Source: Hyphomicrobiales bacterium
GTDB lineage: Bacteria > Pseudomonadota > Alphaproteobacteria > Rhizobiales > Xanthobacteraceae
Direction of reading: 5' to 3'
NCBI GenBank assembly: GCA_016713235.1
Contig: JADJPN010000001.1
Location: 620,001-684,000, forward strand
DNA: 64,000 nt
Below the pieces are notes generated by a model, which was given only the letters and a program-made list of their open reading frames with translations, was not told where the DNA came from and ran no database searches. This document shows positions 55,752-63,566 of this stretch, one piece after another; within the stretch, counting starts at the first letter, position 1; each line of letters starts with the position of its first letter. Position numbers and translations under genes: made by a program.

Positions 55752-56558
55752 TTAGCGCGTCAGCAGAATACCGATCAGCGCCGCGCTGCCGACCACGATT
55801 CGCCACCAGCCGAAAACCGCGAAGCCGTTTCTCGACACGAAATCGAGCACGGCGCGCACGACAACGAGCGACGCGCAAAAAGCCGCGACAAAGCCGATGA
55901 CGACCAGCACGCCGTCATCCATCGTGAAGTTCTTGTAGTTCTTCGCGAGATCGTAGGTGAAGGCCCCGAGCATCGTCGGTATTGCGAGGAAGAACGAGAA
56001 CTCCGCCGCCGCGCGGCGATCGAGCCCGAGCAACAGCGCGCCGACAATCGTGGAGCCCGAGCGCGATACGCCGGGAACGAGTGCAAGACATTGAAACAGG
56101 CCGATGCCGAATGCGGTCATCGGCGGCAGCGCCATCGCGTCCCGATACTTCGGATTGAAAGCGACCCTATCGACGAAAAGTAAAATGACGCCGCCGACGA
56201 TCAACGCGATCGCGATCACCATCGGGCTTTCGAACAGCACGGTCTTGATGAAATTATGCAGGAGCACGCCCGCGAAGGCCGCGGGAAGAAACGCGAGAAT
56301 GATTCCGAGCGCGAAGCGCCGCGCCGCCGGATCGTAAGGAACCGCGAAAGCAACCTTCGCCAGCCGTGTGAAGTATACGACGACGACCCCGAGAATCGCG
56401 CCGAGCTGACTCAGGACTTCGAAGGTCTTTCCCGTGGTTTCGAATTTCAGATCGTGCGTCGCGAGCAAGAGATGCCCGGTCGAAGAAACCGGGATGAATT
56501 CGGTGCCGCCTTCTAGAAGGCCGAGCAGCAGCGCTTCCAGCATTTTTCCGAGGGTCAT
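55752..56558 (-). CDS. uppP: Undecaprenyl-diphosphatase UppP (BacA)
   Basis: 268-residue polytopic membrane enzyme that recycles undecaprenyl pyrophosphate to the monophosphate carrier for peptidoglycan. The catalytic motifs are LEGGTEFIPVSSTGHLLLA near the N-terminus and VPGVSRSGSTIVGALLLG in the C-terminal half. At least six hydrophobic helices are visible. ATG 56558 (MTLGKMLEAL) chosen; a longer frame upstream reaches 56645 without hydrophobicity. Conserved neighbour of the NDUFA9-like gene in related genomes. Confidence 0.95.
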   Translation of the reverse strand: MTLGKMLEALLLGLLEGGTEFIPVSSTGHLLLATHDLKFETTGKTFEVLSQLGAILGVVVVYFTRLAKVAFAVPYDPAARRFALGIILAFLPAAFAGVLLHNFIKTVLFESPMVIAIALIVGGVILLFVDRVAFNPKYRDAMALPPMTAFGIGLFQCLALVPGVSRSGSTIVGALLLGLDRRAAAEFSFFLAIPTMLGAFTYDLAKNYKNFTMDDGVLVVIGFVAAFCASLVVVRAVLDFVSRNGFAVFGWWRIVVGSAALIGILLTR

Positions 56559-56624
56559 GAGCCGCTCCAGATTGCCCGCGTCGATTCGCACATTTGTTAA
56601 CGGCTTAACGCGCCGGCTTTCGCC

Positions 56625-56655
56625 CGGCAAAGGAAAGCGCGTCAAATCTTTGCCG
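56625..56655. repeat. Inverted repeat between uppP and the FzlA-like gene
   Basis: Perfect 8-bp arms CGGCAAAG (56625-56632) and CTTTGCCG (56648-56655) with a 15-base spacer, midway in the divergent promoter region. Could be an operator; no binding protein can be named from sequence. Confidence 0.4.
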
Positions 56656-56732
56656 CGTTCACGCGGTTTTTACGCGACAACCTCCCGGCGGCTCGCATTT
56701 ATTAAGGAAGTTCGGGCAGGAAAGCGGTGTCC

Positions 56733-57419
56733 ATGCAGCTTTATCATCAGTTCTTCTGCCCTCATTCGCGCTTCGTCCGTCTCGCGCTCGCCGAGTACGG
56801 GATCGATGCTTCGCTCGTCGAAGAACACGAATGGAAGCGGCGGCCGGAGTTCCTTGCGCTCAATCCCGCGGGCACCGTGCCGGTGCTGGCCGACGACAAG
56901 CGCGTGGTGCCGGGCGCAGGCGTCATCGCCGAATATCTGGATGAGAGCTACGGCAGCCAGGTCGCTGACAGCCGCCTGATGCCCGCCGCCAGCGCCGAAC
57001 GCGTCGAAGTGCGGCGACTGATGATCTGGTTCAACTCGAAATTTTTCAACGAAGTCAGCGAGCACATCGCGCGCGAAAAAATCTGGAAGCGCTATATGCG
57101 CCAGGAGGAAGGCGGCGGGCCGCCGGATTCCTTCGTGATCCGCGCTGCGCGCGCCAATATCGTCGAGCATTTGCGCTATCTCGGCTGGCTTGCGAAAACC
57201 CGCAAATGGCTTGCCGGCGAGAAGCTGACCTATGCCGACCTCGCGGCGGCGGCTCACATATCGACGTGCGACTATTTTGGTGACGTGCCGTGGCAGGAAG
57301 ACGAGAACGCGAAGAACTGGTACGCGAAGATCAAGTCGCGCCCGTCATTCCGCGCGCTGTTGGCCGAGACCATCCCGGGCCTGCCGGCGGCATCGAGTTA
57401 CACCAATCTCGACTTCTGA
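56733..57419 (+). CDS. fzlA: Glutathione S-transferase family protein, FzlA-like
   Basis: 228 residues with a thioredoxin-like N-domain (LYHQFFCPHSRFVRLALAEYGI, LNPAGTVPVLADDKRVVPGAGVIAEYLDE) and an all-helical C-domain. It ends SSYTNLDF with an acidic residue next to last. This matches FzlA of alphaproteobacteria, a GST-like protein that binds FtsZ and sets the constriction rate; its extreme C-terminus is known to be functional. Assignment rests on recognition of the family pattern, not on a search. GTG 56727 is an alternative start. The stop overlaps the queG frame. Confidence 0.75.
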   Translation: MQLYHQFFCPHSRFVRLALAEYGIDASLVEEHEWKRRPEFLALNPAGTVPVLADDKRVVPGAGVIAEYLDESYGSQVADSRLMPAASAERVEVRRLMIWFNSKFFNEVSEHIAREKIWKRYMRQEEGGGPPDSFVIRAARANIVEHLRYLGWLAKTRKWLAGEKLTYADLAAAAHISTCDYFGDVPWQEDENAKNWYAKIKSRPSFRALLAETIPGLPAASSYTNLDF

Positions 57420-58552
57420 AAAATCCCGACACGATCAAGTCCGAGCTGATCGCACGCGCGCGCGAAGAAGGCTTTGATACGGTCGGCGTCGCACATCCGG
57501 ATTCCATTCCGGACGCCGCCCCGCATTTGCACAAATGGATTGCCGAACAACGTCACGGCGACATGACGTGGATGGAAACGCATGCGGCGCGCCGCGAGCA
57601 TCCGCACGCGCTCTGGAACGGCGCGGGCTCGGTCGTGATGTTCGGTCTGAATTACGGGCCGGACCGCGACCCGCGCGAGATTCTCAAAGAAAAAATGCGC
57701 GGCGCAATTTCGGTTTACGCGCAGGGCGACGACTATCACGAGTTGATCAAAGGCAAACTCAGGCGTCTCGGCCAATGGCTCGCGCACAAAACCGGCAATG
57801 AACTGAAAGTCTTCGTCGATACCGCGCCGCTGATGGAGAAGCCGCTCGCGCAGGCTGCCGGTCTCGGCTGGCAGGGGAAGCATACCAATCTTGTTTCGCG
57901 CGAGCACGGCTCCTGGCTCTTTCTCGGCGCGATGCTGACAGCCGCCGAACTTCCGCTCGACGAGCGCGAGATCGACCATTGCGGCTCGTGCCGCGCCTGT
58001 CTCGATGTCTGTCCGACCAACGCGTTCCCCGCGCCGTATCAGTTGGACGCGCGGCGTTGCATTTCTTACCTGACCATCGAGCACAAGGGTCCGATCCCGC
58101 GCGAATTGCGCAAGGCTATCGGCAACCACATCTATGGGTGCGACGACTGTCTTGCCGCGTGCCCCTGGAACAAGTTTGCGAGCCAAGGCCGCGAGCAGAA
58201 GCTTGCGGCGCGTGAAGAAAATCGCGCGCCTTCGCTTTCCGAACTTGTTGCGCTCGACGACACGGAATTTCGTGCGCGCTTCTCCAAATCGCCGATCAAG
58301 CGTTCGGGCCGCGAGCGCTTCATCCGCAATGTTCTGATCGCGATCGGAAACTCCGCGTCGCCATCGCTCATGCCGGACGCAATCGCACGGCTCGATGATG
58401 AGTCCGCGCTGATACGCGGCGCAGCCGTTTGGGCCACTTCGGCATTGATGAATAAAGAAGACTTCGCAAAACTCGCCCAGCAAAATTCTCCACGCGAAAT
58501 GGACGAGACCGTTCGCGAGGAATGGAACGCGGCGCTCGCTACTTCGCGCTGA
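57416..58552 (+). CDS. queG: Epoxyqueuosine reductase QueG
   Basis: Cobalamin- and Fe-S-dependent enzyme for the last step of queuosine synthesis in tRNA. Seen: EEGFDTVGVAHPDSIP, HGDMTWMETHAARRE, SVVMFGLNYG, VDTAPLMEKPLAQAAGLGWQGKHTNLVS, the two [4Fe-4S] motifs CGSCRACLDVCPTNAF and YGCDDCLAACPWNKF, and a C-terminal HEAT-like part with SALIRGAAVWA. The N-terminus is unclear: conserved sequence begins at KNPDTIKSELIARA, but no ATG, GTG or TTG is near. Either CTG at 57416, overlapping the previous stop, or a lost start codon explains it; ATG 57290 would add 42 residues. Confidence 0.9.
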   Translation: MKNPDTIKSELIARAREEGFDTVGVAHPDSIPDAAPHLHKWIAEQRHGDMTWMETHAARREHPHALWNGAGSVVMFGLNYGPDRDPREILKEKMRGAISVYAQGDDYHELIKGKLRRLGQWLAHKTGNELKVFVDTAPLMEKPLAQAAGLGWQGKHTNLVSREHGSWLFLGAMLTAAELPLDEREIDHCGSCRACLDVCPTNAFPAPYQLDARRCISYLTIEHKGPIPRELRKAIGNHIYGCDDCLAACPWNKFASQGREQKLAAREENRAPSLSELVALDDTEFRARFSKSPIKRSGRERFIRNVLIAIGNSASPSLMPDAIARLDDESALIRGAAVWATSALMNKEDFAKLAQQNSPREMDETVREEWNAALATSR

Positions 58553-59331
58553 TTTCGGCTGCCAGCTCGTCCACCGTCTTCAGCAAACGCTCGATATCTT
58601 CCGGCCGCGATAAACGGTGATCGCCGTCTTTCACAAGCGTAATCGTCACGTCGTCCTGCGCGAGGCACGAGACAAGTTTCATCGCATGCTGCCAGGGCAC
58701 ATCCGGATCGAGCACGCCTTGCAGAATACGCACGGGGCAATTTACCTGAATGGGCTTGCCCATGATCAGATGCTTGCGGCCGTCTTCGATCAACCGCTTC
58801 GTGATCGCGTAGGGCGGATCGCCATAAACCGAGGGCCGTTCCCACTGGCCCGTTGTCTCGATCTCGCTTTCACTTCTTCCGGAAATTCTTCCACATCAAT
58901 TCCTCGGTGAAGTCCGGCGCGGGCGCGATCAGAACGAGCCCGCCTAGTTTCGCGTTTTGCGAGAGTGACGGGTCGCTTGCCAACGCACGCGCGAGCAGGA
59001 GTGCCATCCAGCCGCCCATCGAGGAGCCGACCACGATCTGCGGACCTTTTGCGCGGTTCTTGAATACCGCGAGCGCGTCTTCCAGCCACGCTGAAATCGT
59101 GCCGTCCTCGAATTTCTCGCTACTCTCGCCATGCCCCGAATAATCGAAGCGAATGCAAGCGCGGTCCGATTTGGCCGCGTGTTCATCCAATGCGACAGCC
59201 TTGGTGCCCTTCATGTCGGACTTGAAACCACCGAGCCAGATCAGGCCAGGCGCGGTTCCTTCGCGTGCACGAATAGCGATCCGCCGCGCAGGATCGCCTA
59301 CCGATAGATATTCGGGTTCGCCGTTTTCCAT
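58539..59331 (-). pseudogene. Alpha/beta hydrolase, frame broken
   Basis: The first part (59331 to about 58880) reads as an alpha/beta hydrolase: APGLIWLGGFKSDMKGTKA, CIRFDYSGHGESS, and the nucleophile elbow VVGSSMGGWMALLLA, with LVLIAPAPDFTEELMW. The last part (about 58840 to 58539) in another frame has CPVRILQGVLDPDVPW and KDGDHRLSRPED, giving the Asp and His of the triad. Between them FPEEVKAR appears in the third frame, so two indels near 58850-58880 fit. Joined length is near 260 residues. Homologs are serine hydrolases or thioesterases. It overlaps the queG end tail-to-tail by 14 bases. Confidence 0.78.
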
Positions 59332-59429
59332 GCTCGCCGCGTAATATGTCGCCGAAGTGAACGCAAGCCGCCTTGCGAATGCCATGAGCCGATTTTACAA
59401 CCGGTCTCGTGGCGACTCCTGCAACACCC

Positions 59430-60495
59430 ATGAACGAACGGCCGCTGACCGTCGTGCAGGTCATTCCGACTTGCAGCCGAGCGGCACCGTCAATCATGCG
59501 CTCGAAATCGCTTGTCGAAATGCGCAGGAAGCTCGCAGAGATTTCGCGCGATCTTTCCGCCGATCTTCTGCATGCGCAGAGCCGCGCGCCGGCCTGGAGT
59601 TGCCTCGTCGCAAACAAGATTTCGAAAGTCCCGTTCATCGCGACCTATGACGGCAGCTTCTCGGAGCGCAATCCGGTCAAGCGCCTCTATAACAGCGTGA
59701 TGGTGCGCGGCGCGCGCGTGATCGCGCCGGGCGAGCGCCTCGCGAAGATGGCCGAGGAGCGTTACGGAACCGCGCGGGAAAAATTTTCCGTGGTGCCGCA
59801 CGCGATCGACTTCGAAGGCGTTCAATCCGGCGCATCTCGTATCCGCTGGCAGCGCGCGCGCTCGCGCGAACCAATGGGGCGTTGAGCCGACCGATCGCGT
59901 GATCCTGCTGCCGGGCCGCTTGTCGCGGCCCAAGGCACCGCATCTGCTTGTCGAGGCAGCCGCACGCCTGCGCGAGGCGGGCCTCAAGGATTTCATCTGC
60001 ATCTTCGCGGGCGAGCACCCGGGCCGCTCCGGCTATGCCGGCGAGCTCTGGGATCAGGTGCATCAGGCGGGATTAGCCAACCGCATGCGCTTCGCCGGCC
60101 ATACCGAAGATATGCTTTCCGCCTACTCGCTCGCCGATATCGTGGTCTGCACGTCGGTCTCGCAGGGTGGCCACCGCCGCGCGGTCTTGGAAGCACAGGC
60201 CATGGGCGTGCCGGTCGCAGTTTCGGATTCCGAGAACGGGGATGAAATCGTGCGCGCGGCTCCCTATATCCCGGATGCCCGCGCAACTGGCGTACTCTAC
60301 CGCTCGGGCGATTCCGGAGAACTTGCGCAGACTCTCTTCAAATTGCTTGCAATGGGTGCCCCCGCCCGGCGCGCCATGGGTGTGCGCGGCCGCGAATGGA
60401 TCGCCTCGCATTTCTCGAAAGAGACCTTCGCCGAGCGGCTGCTCGCGGTTTATCGCGACGTTGCCCGCAAATCCGCGCTTCGCGCGGGCCGTTGA
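59430..60495 (+). pseudogene. Glycosyltransferase family 4 protein, internally deleted and frameshifted
   Basis: The start MNERPLTVVQVIPT is typical of GT4 enzymes. At about 59470 the frame shifts; the third frame gives QPSGTVNHALEIA, then a gap of some 40 residues follows near 59508-59515. The frame returns at VEMRRKLAEISRDLSADLLHAQSRAPAW. Another shift lies at about 59820 before FNPAHLVSAGSARARANQWGVE. The C-terminal donor-binding domain is intact: VILLPGRLSRPKAPHLLVEAA, FAGEHPGRSGYAGEL, SQGGHRRAVLEAQAMGVPVAVSD. Transfers a sugar from a nucleotide donor, perhaps to an LPS core; acceptor unknown. Confidence 0.8.
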
Positions 60496-60597
60496 CTTGC
60501 CGCCCGTTTCTCACGATCTTCCCAGTGCTTCGCCGAGTAGGGCCGACTCTCCCTTGAGGGTTCTGGTTCCGGCGTCACAGCGTCCGTTTTAACAGCT

Positions 60598-60616
60598 AGA
60601 GGAGACTGCCCCCATT
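60598..60616 (+). promoter_or_regulatory. Ribosome-binding site and AUU start codon of infC
   Basis: AGAGGAG at 60598-60604, nine bases before ATT at 60614-60616. The first ATG (60626) is 21 bases from this site, too far. ATT gives the N-terminus I/M-R-R-P-M-R usual in the family. AUU initiation lets IF3 repress its own translation in E. coli. Confidence 0.8.
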
Positions 60617-61153
60617 CGTCGTCCCATGAGAGCCGCTGCGCCGGTGCAAAAAGATGGCCCGCGCACCAACGAAGATATCCGCGTCCGCGAAGTTCAGCTG
60701 ATCGATGCCGAAGGCGAGAACCGCGGAACCGTACCGATCCAGCAAGCAATAGAGATGGCGCGTGAAGCGGGCCTCGACCTTGTCGAGATCTCGCCGAACA
60801 ACAATCCGCCGGTCTGCAAAATTCTGGATAGCGGTAAATTCAAATTCCAGGCGCAGAAGAAAGCCGCCGAAGCGCGCAAGAAGCAGAAGACCGTCGAGGT
60901 CAAGGAAATCAAGCTGCGCCCCGGCATCGACAAGCACGACTACGACGTGAAAATGCGGTCGATCCAGCGCTTCTTCGAAGAGGGCGACAAGGTGAAGGTC
61001 ACGCTTCGCTTCCGTGGCCGTGAAATGGCGCACCAGGAACTCGGCTACAAGCTATTGCAGAAGCTGAAAGAGGACACGACCACCATCGCGAAAGTCGAGA
61101 TGGAGCCGATGTCCGAAGGCCGTCAGATCGTCATGATCCTGGCGCCCCGGTGA
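60614..61153 (+). CDS. infC: Translation initiation factor IF-3
   Basis: 179 residues. The N-domain runs through GPRTNEDIRVREVQLIDAEGENRG and EMAREAGLDLVEISPNNNPPVCKILDSGKFKF. The linker is Lys-rich (QKKAAEARKKQKTVEVKEIKL). The C-domain has RPGIDKHDYDVKMRSIQRFFEEGDKVKVTLRFRGREMAHQELG in consecutive segments. IF-3 monitors start-codon selection on the 30S subunit. The start is the rare ATT codon. The stop overlaps the GTG start of the lipoprotein frame (GTGA). rpmI and rplT are 1.8 kb downstream, not adjacent. Confidence 0.95.
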   Translation: MRRPMRAAAPVQKDGPRTNEDIRVREVQLIDAEGENRGTVPIQQAIEMAREAGLDLVEISPNNNPPVCKILDSGKFKFQAQKKAAEARKKQKTVEVKEIKLRPGIDKHDYDVKMRSIQRFFEEGDKVKVTLRFRGREMAHQELGYKLLQKLKEDTTTIAKVEMEPMSEGRQIVMILAPR

Positions 61154-61545
61154 CGCTGCTAAACACCAAACACGTTTGTACGCTGTCCTCTCTCGCGCTG
61201 GCCGCCGTCGTTTCGGCCTGCGCGGGCGGGAGCGGCTTCTTGGGCGGCGCGGGTGAGAACGTTGAACGGCCCTTATCGCGGGATCGCGGACTGCACCTTC
61301 GGAAAATCCGAATGGGGCAGCCGGCCGGACTCACGCAAAGCGTCGTGCCGAACGAGCAGAAAAATCCTGCTGACGCTCGAGAGCGGGTCTCCACGAGCAT
61401 TGGGAGATGACCTTCACGCCAGCCGGCGCGTTCGACCAACGTCGCGATCAGCGCATCGCTATCGGCCGGACCCTACCCGGCCGAAAGGCGCTTCAGACCG
61501 CGCGAAGGCTGCGCGCTGGTGATCTCGCGGCTTGTACTCTCTTAA
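61150..61545 (+). pseudogene. Small lipoprotein, frame broken three times
   Basis: The start MTLLNTKHVCTLSSLALAAVVSACAGG has a lipoprotein signal with Cys in VVSAC (about residue 24). Reading then continues best in the second frame (RTLNGPYRGIADCTFGKSE, KILLTLE), the third frame (GLHEHWEMTFTPAG) and back in the first frame (TNVAISASLSAGPYPAE, GCALVISRLVLS, TAA at 61543-61545). Lesions fall near 61250, 61385 and 61425; the shifts cancel. The rebuilt protein is about 131 residues, an envelope lipoprotein of unknown function. GTG overlaps the infC stop. Confidence 0.55.
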
Positions 61546-61567
61546 ACGAGCTGGAGCCGACGTTATT

Positions 61568-62633
61568 TTAGCCTCTCCGACAGGCCGTCAGATATTGACG
61601 ACCCCGGCGCCGCGATAGATCGCGGCGCCTTCTCAATCTCTCCGGTTCGACGCCCCGCAGCTGATTCGCGATCCGCGCGATGCGGCGCGCGGGCTTCGAC
61701 ATGCCGCTCAACACTTCGCCCCGATCGGCCAAGGCTTGTTCGCGCCCGAGACCACGCGACACGATATCGCGCAACGGCACGCGCTCGAATCTCGCTCTGC
61801 GGCCGCGGAACGAACAACTCGGCTGGGAAGAAGCCGTCCGCCTCGCGCCGATAGAGCGATCGAGACCGAGCGATTCCACGGCACGCACCGTGGTGTCCAT
61901 TTCGTCGAGCGTCGCAAAGCGCCGCTGCACGAAACTCGCCGCCTCGAAATGCTCGGTGACCAGCCCCTGCTCGGAGAGCGTCTGCGCGATCGCGCGATAG
62001 GGAAACATTCTGCAGTACGAATGGACGCGACCCATGCCGGGCGGCCTTGCGCGCGAGCTTCGCGAGACGATGGAAGGTCTTGCTGGTGACGTAGCCAACG
62101 CAGCCGGTGGAGACGATGATATCGGCTTTTGCGAGTTGTTCGGCCTGTTCGGGGCTCGGATCATCGCGTTCAAGATCGAGCGCATAGCCGAGATCGATTG
62201 CGCCGCTTTCCTCCGCATAACGTATCGCGCGCTCGGAAACGTCGAGGCCGATCACGCGGACACTCTCGTTCTTCGGCCAAGCACGATAGAAGGCGCGGTC
62301 GTGACCGGTGAGCTCTTCGCTTTTCAGAGACTGCAAATGCGGAGAAACGTAACGCTCGCGAATGGCGTCGTAGCCGAGTGCATACTTCATCAGCGCACCG
62401 TTCACGCCGTAAGAGCAGCCGAGGTCGAGTACCGTGACCGGCTCGTCCTGCTGTTCGGCGCGGGCTTGAATGAGCTGGCCGAATACTGGCTGCGCGAGAT
62501 GGGGGATGATGTAGTCGAGCTGGCCAAGGACGCCGAAATAACGGCGCGGGTCGGCTGAGACGTAGATGTCGTCGAAATTAGCCTTGCCGTCGTTGAGCGC
62601 GGCAAAAGCGAGCTTGGCAGAATGCGAGGTCAT
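61568..62633 (-). pseudogene. Class I SAM-dependent methyltransferase-like protein, frame broken
   Basis: From ATG 62633 the frame reads MTSHSAKLAFAALNDGKANFDDIY, RYFGVLGQLDYIIPHLAQPVF, the SAM motif VTVLDLGCSYGVNGALMKY, VIGLDVSERAIRYAEE and IIVSTGCVGYVTSKTF. The continuation VHSYCRMFPYRAIAQTLSEQGL is in another frame (shift near 62038), EADGFFPAELFVPRP in a third stretch (near 61850), and ARRIARIANQLRGVEPERL after a further shift (near 61800), ending TAA. Rebuilt length is about 355 residues. Substrate unknown; it is divergent from rpmI. Confidence 0.7.
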
Positions 62634-62956
62634 AGACTGTGGCCTCCGGTTTGCGGACCGTGTGGACCTCCGAGTTTCAGGAAATGGACAAATTGCCTTG
62701 CCCGTCAGCAACATGGGATAGCGGTCCCATCGGTACAACCACGGATGGCGCCTTTGCGGGGATATGCCGCGCCGGAAGCGGCGGGGCCGCCGCCACCCTT
62801 CACCTCGCTTGAAAAACATGGCCGTCTCGTCTATCGAAACGGCCTTCGAGCCGACCGGCCATCACTAGGGCTGCCGTGGCGGCTTTCGAGCGCTCAATTC
62901 CGAGCAATTACAGTGACTTAGACGGGCTCGCCCGGCTCAAGTCCATGGAGAGCAAA
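62634..62956. other. Intergenic leader of rpmI, no gene seen
   Basis: About 320 bases between the divergent methyltransferase and rpmI. No conserved frame. It contains an imperfectly placed inverted repeat GGCCGT/ACGGCC at about 62821-62846. Promoters for both genes must lie here; no clear consensus is visible. Confidence 0.4.
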
Positions 62957-63157
62957 ATGCCCAAGCTGAAGACCAAGTCCGGCGCGAAGAAACGCTTCAA
63001 GATTTCTTCGACCGGCAAGGTGATCTCCGGTCAGGCGGGAAAACGCCACGGCATGATCAAGCGGACCAACAGCCAGATACGGAAGCTGCGCGGCACGCGC
63101 GTCATTTCCGAATCCGACGCCGTACGCGTCCGCAAGATCTTCCTGCCGAACGGCTGA
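62957..63157 (+). CDS. rpmI: 50S ribosomal protein L35
   Basis: 66-residue, very basic ribosomal protein: MPKLKTKSGAKKRFKIS, GKVISGQAGKRHGMIKRTNSQIRKLRG and RKIFLPNG at the end. Start ATG 62957 has GGAG six bases upstream; an ATG 12 bases earlier is not conserved. rplT follows after 43 bases, so the two are an operon, with pheS next. Confidence 0.97.
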   Translation: MPKLKTKSGAKKRFKISSTGKVISGQAGKRHGMIKRTNSQIRKLRGTRVISESDAVRVRKIFLPNG

Positions 63158-63200
63158 ACAGCCGCTCGTTTTCCAGTTTCAGACTTAAAGGAGTTTCACC

Positions 63201-63557
63201 ATGGCACGCGTTAAACGCGGCGTTACTTCACACGCCAAGCACAAGAAAACCTACAAGGCTGCGAAAGGCTTTCGTGGCCGCCGCAAGAACACCATCCGCA
63301 CCGCGAAGGCTGCCGTCGACAAGTCGATGCAGTACGCCTACCGCGACCGCAAGAACAAGAAGCGCACGTTCCGCGCGCTCTGGATTCAGCGGATCAACGC
63401 GGCGGTGCGCGAAGAAGGTCTGGTCTACGGCAAGTTCATCAACGGCCTGAACAAGGCCGGCGTCGAGGTCGACCGCAAGGTGCTCGCCGATCTCGCCGTG
63501 CACGAACCGGCGGCGTTCAAGGCCCTTTGCGCACAGGCACGCGCCGCTCTTAACTGA
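63201..63557 (+). CDS. rplT: 50S ribosomal protein L20
   Basis: 118 residues. MARVKRGVTSHAKHKKTYKAAKGFRGRRKNTIRTAK is the long basic extension that threads 23S rRNA; RALWIQRINAAVREEGLVYGKFINGLNKAGVE is the globular part. L20 is needed for early 50S assembly and represses its own operon in E. coli. AAGGAG before the ATG. Intact. Confidence 0.97.
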   Translation: MARVKRGVTSHAKHKKTYKAAKGFRGRRKNTIRTAKAAVDKSMQYAYRDRKNKKRTFRALWIQRINAAVREEGLVYGKFINGLNKAGVEVDRKVLADLAVHEPAAFKALCAQARAALN

Positions 63558-63566
63558 GCGCGCGCC

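Noticed and set aside
56597..56609. CtrA box
   Set aside because: TTAA-N4-TTAAC lacks the seven-base spacing of the CtrA consensus.
62821..62846. Terminator or attenuator before rpmI
   Set aside because: GGCCGT/ACGGCC stem has a long loop and no T run.
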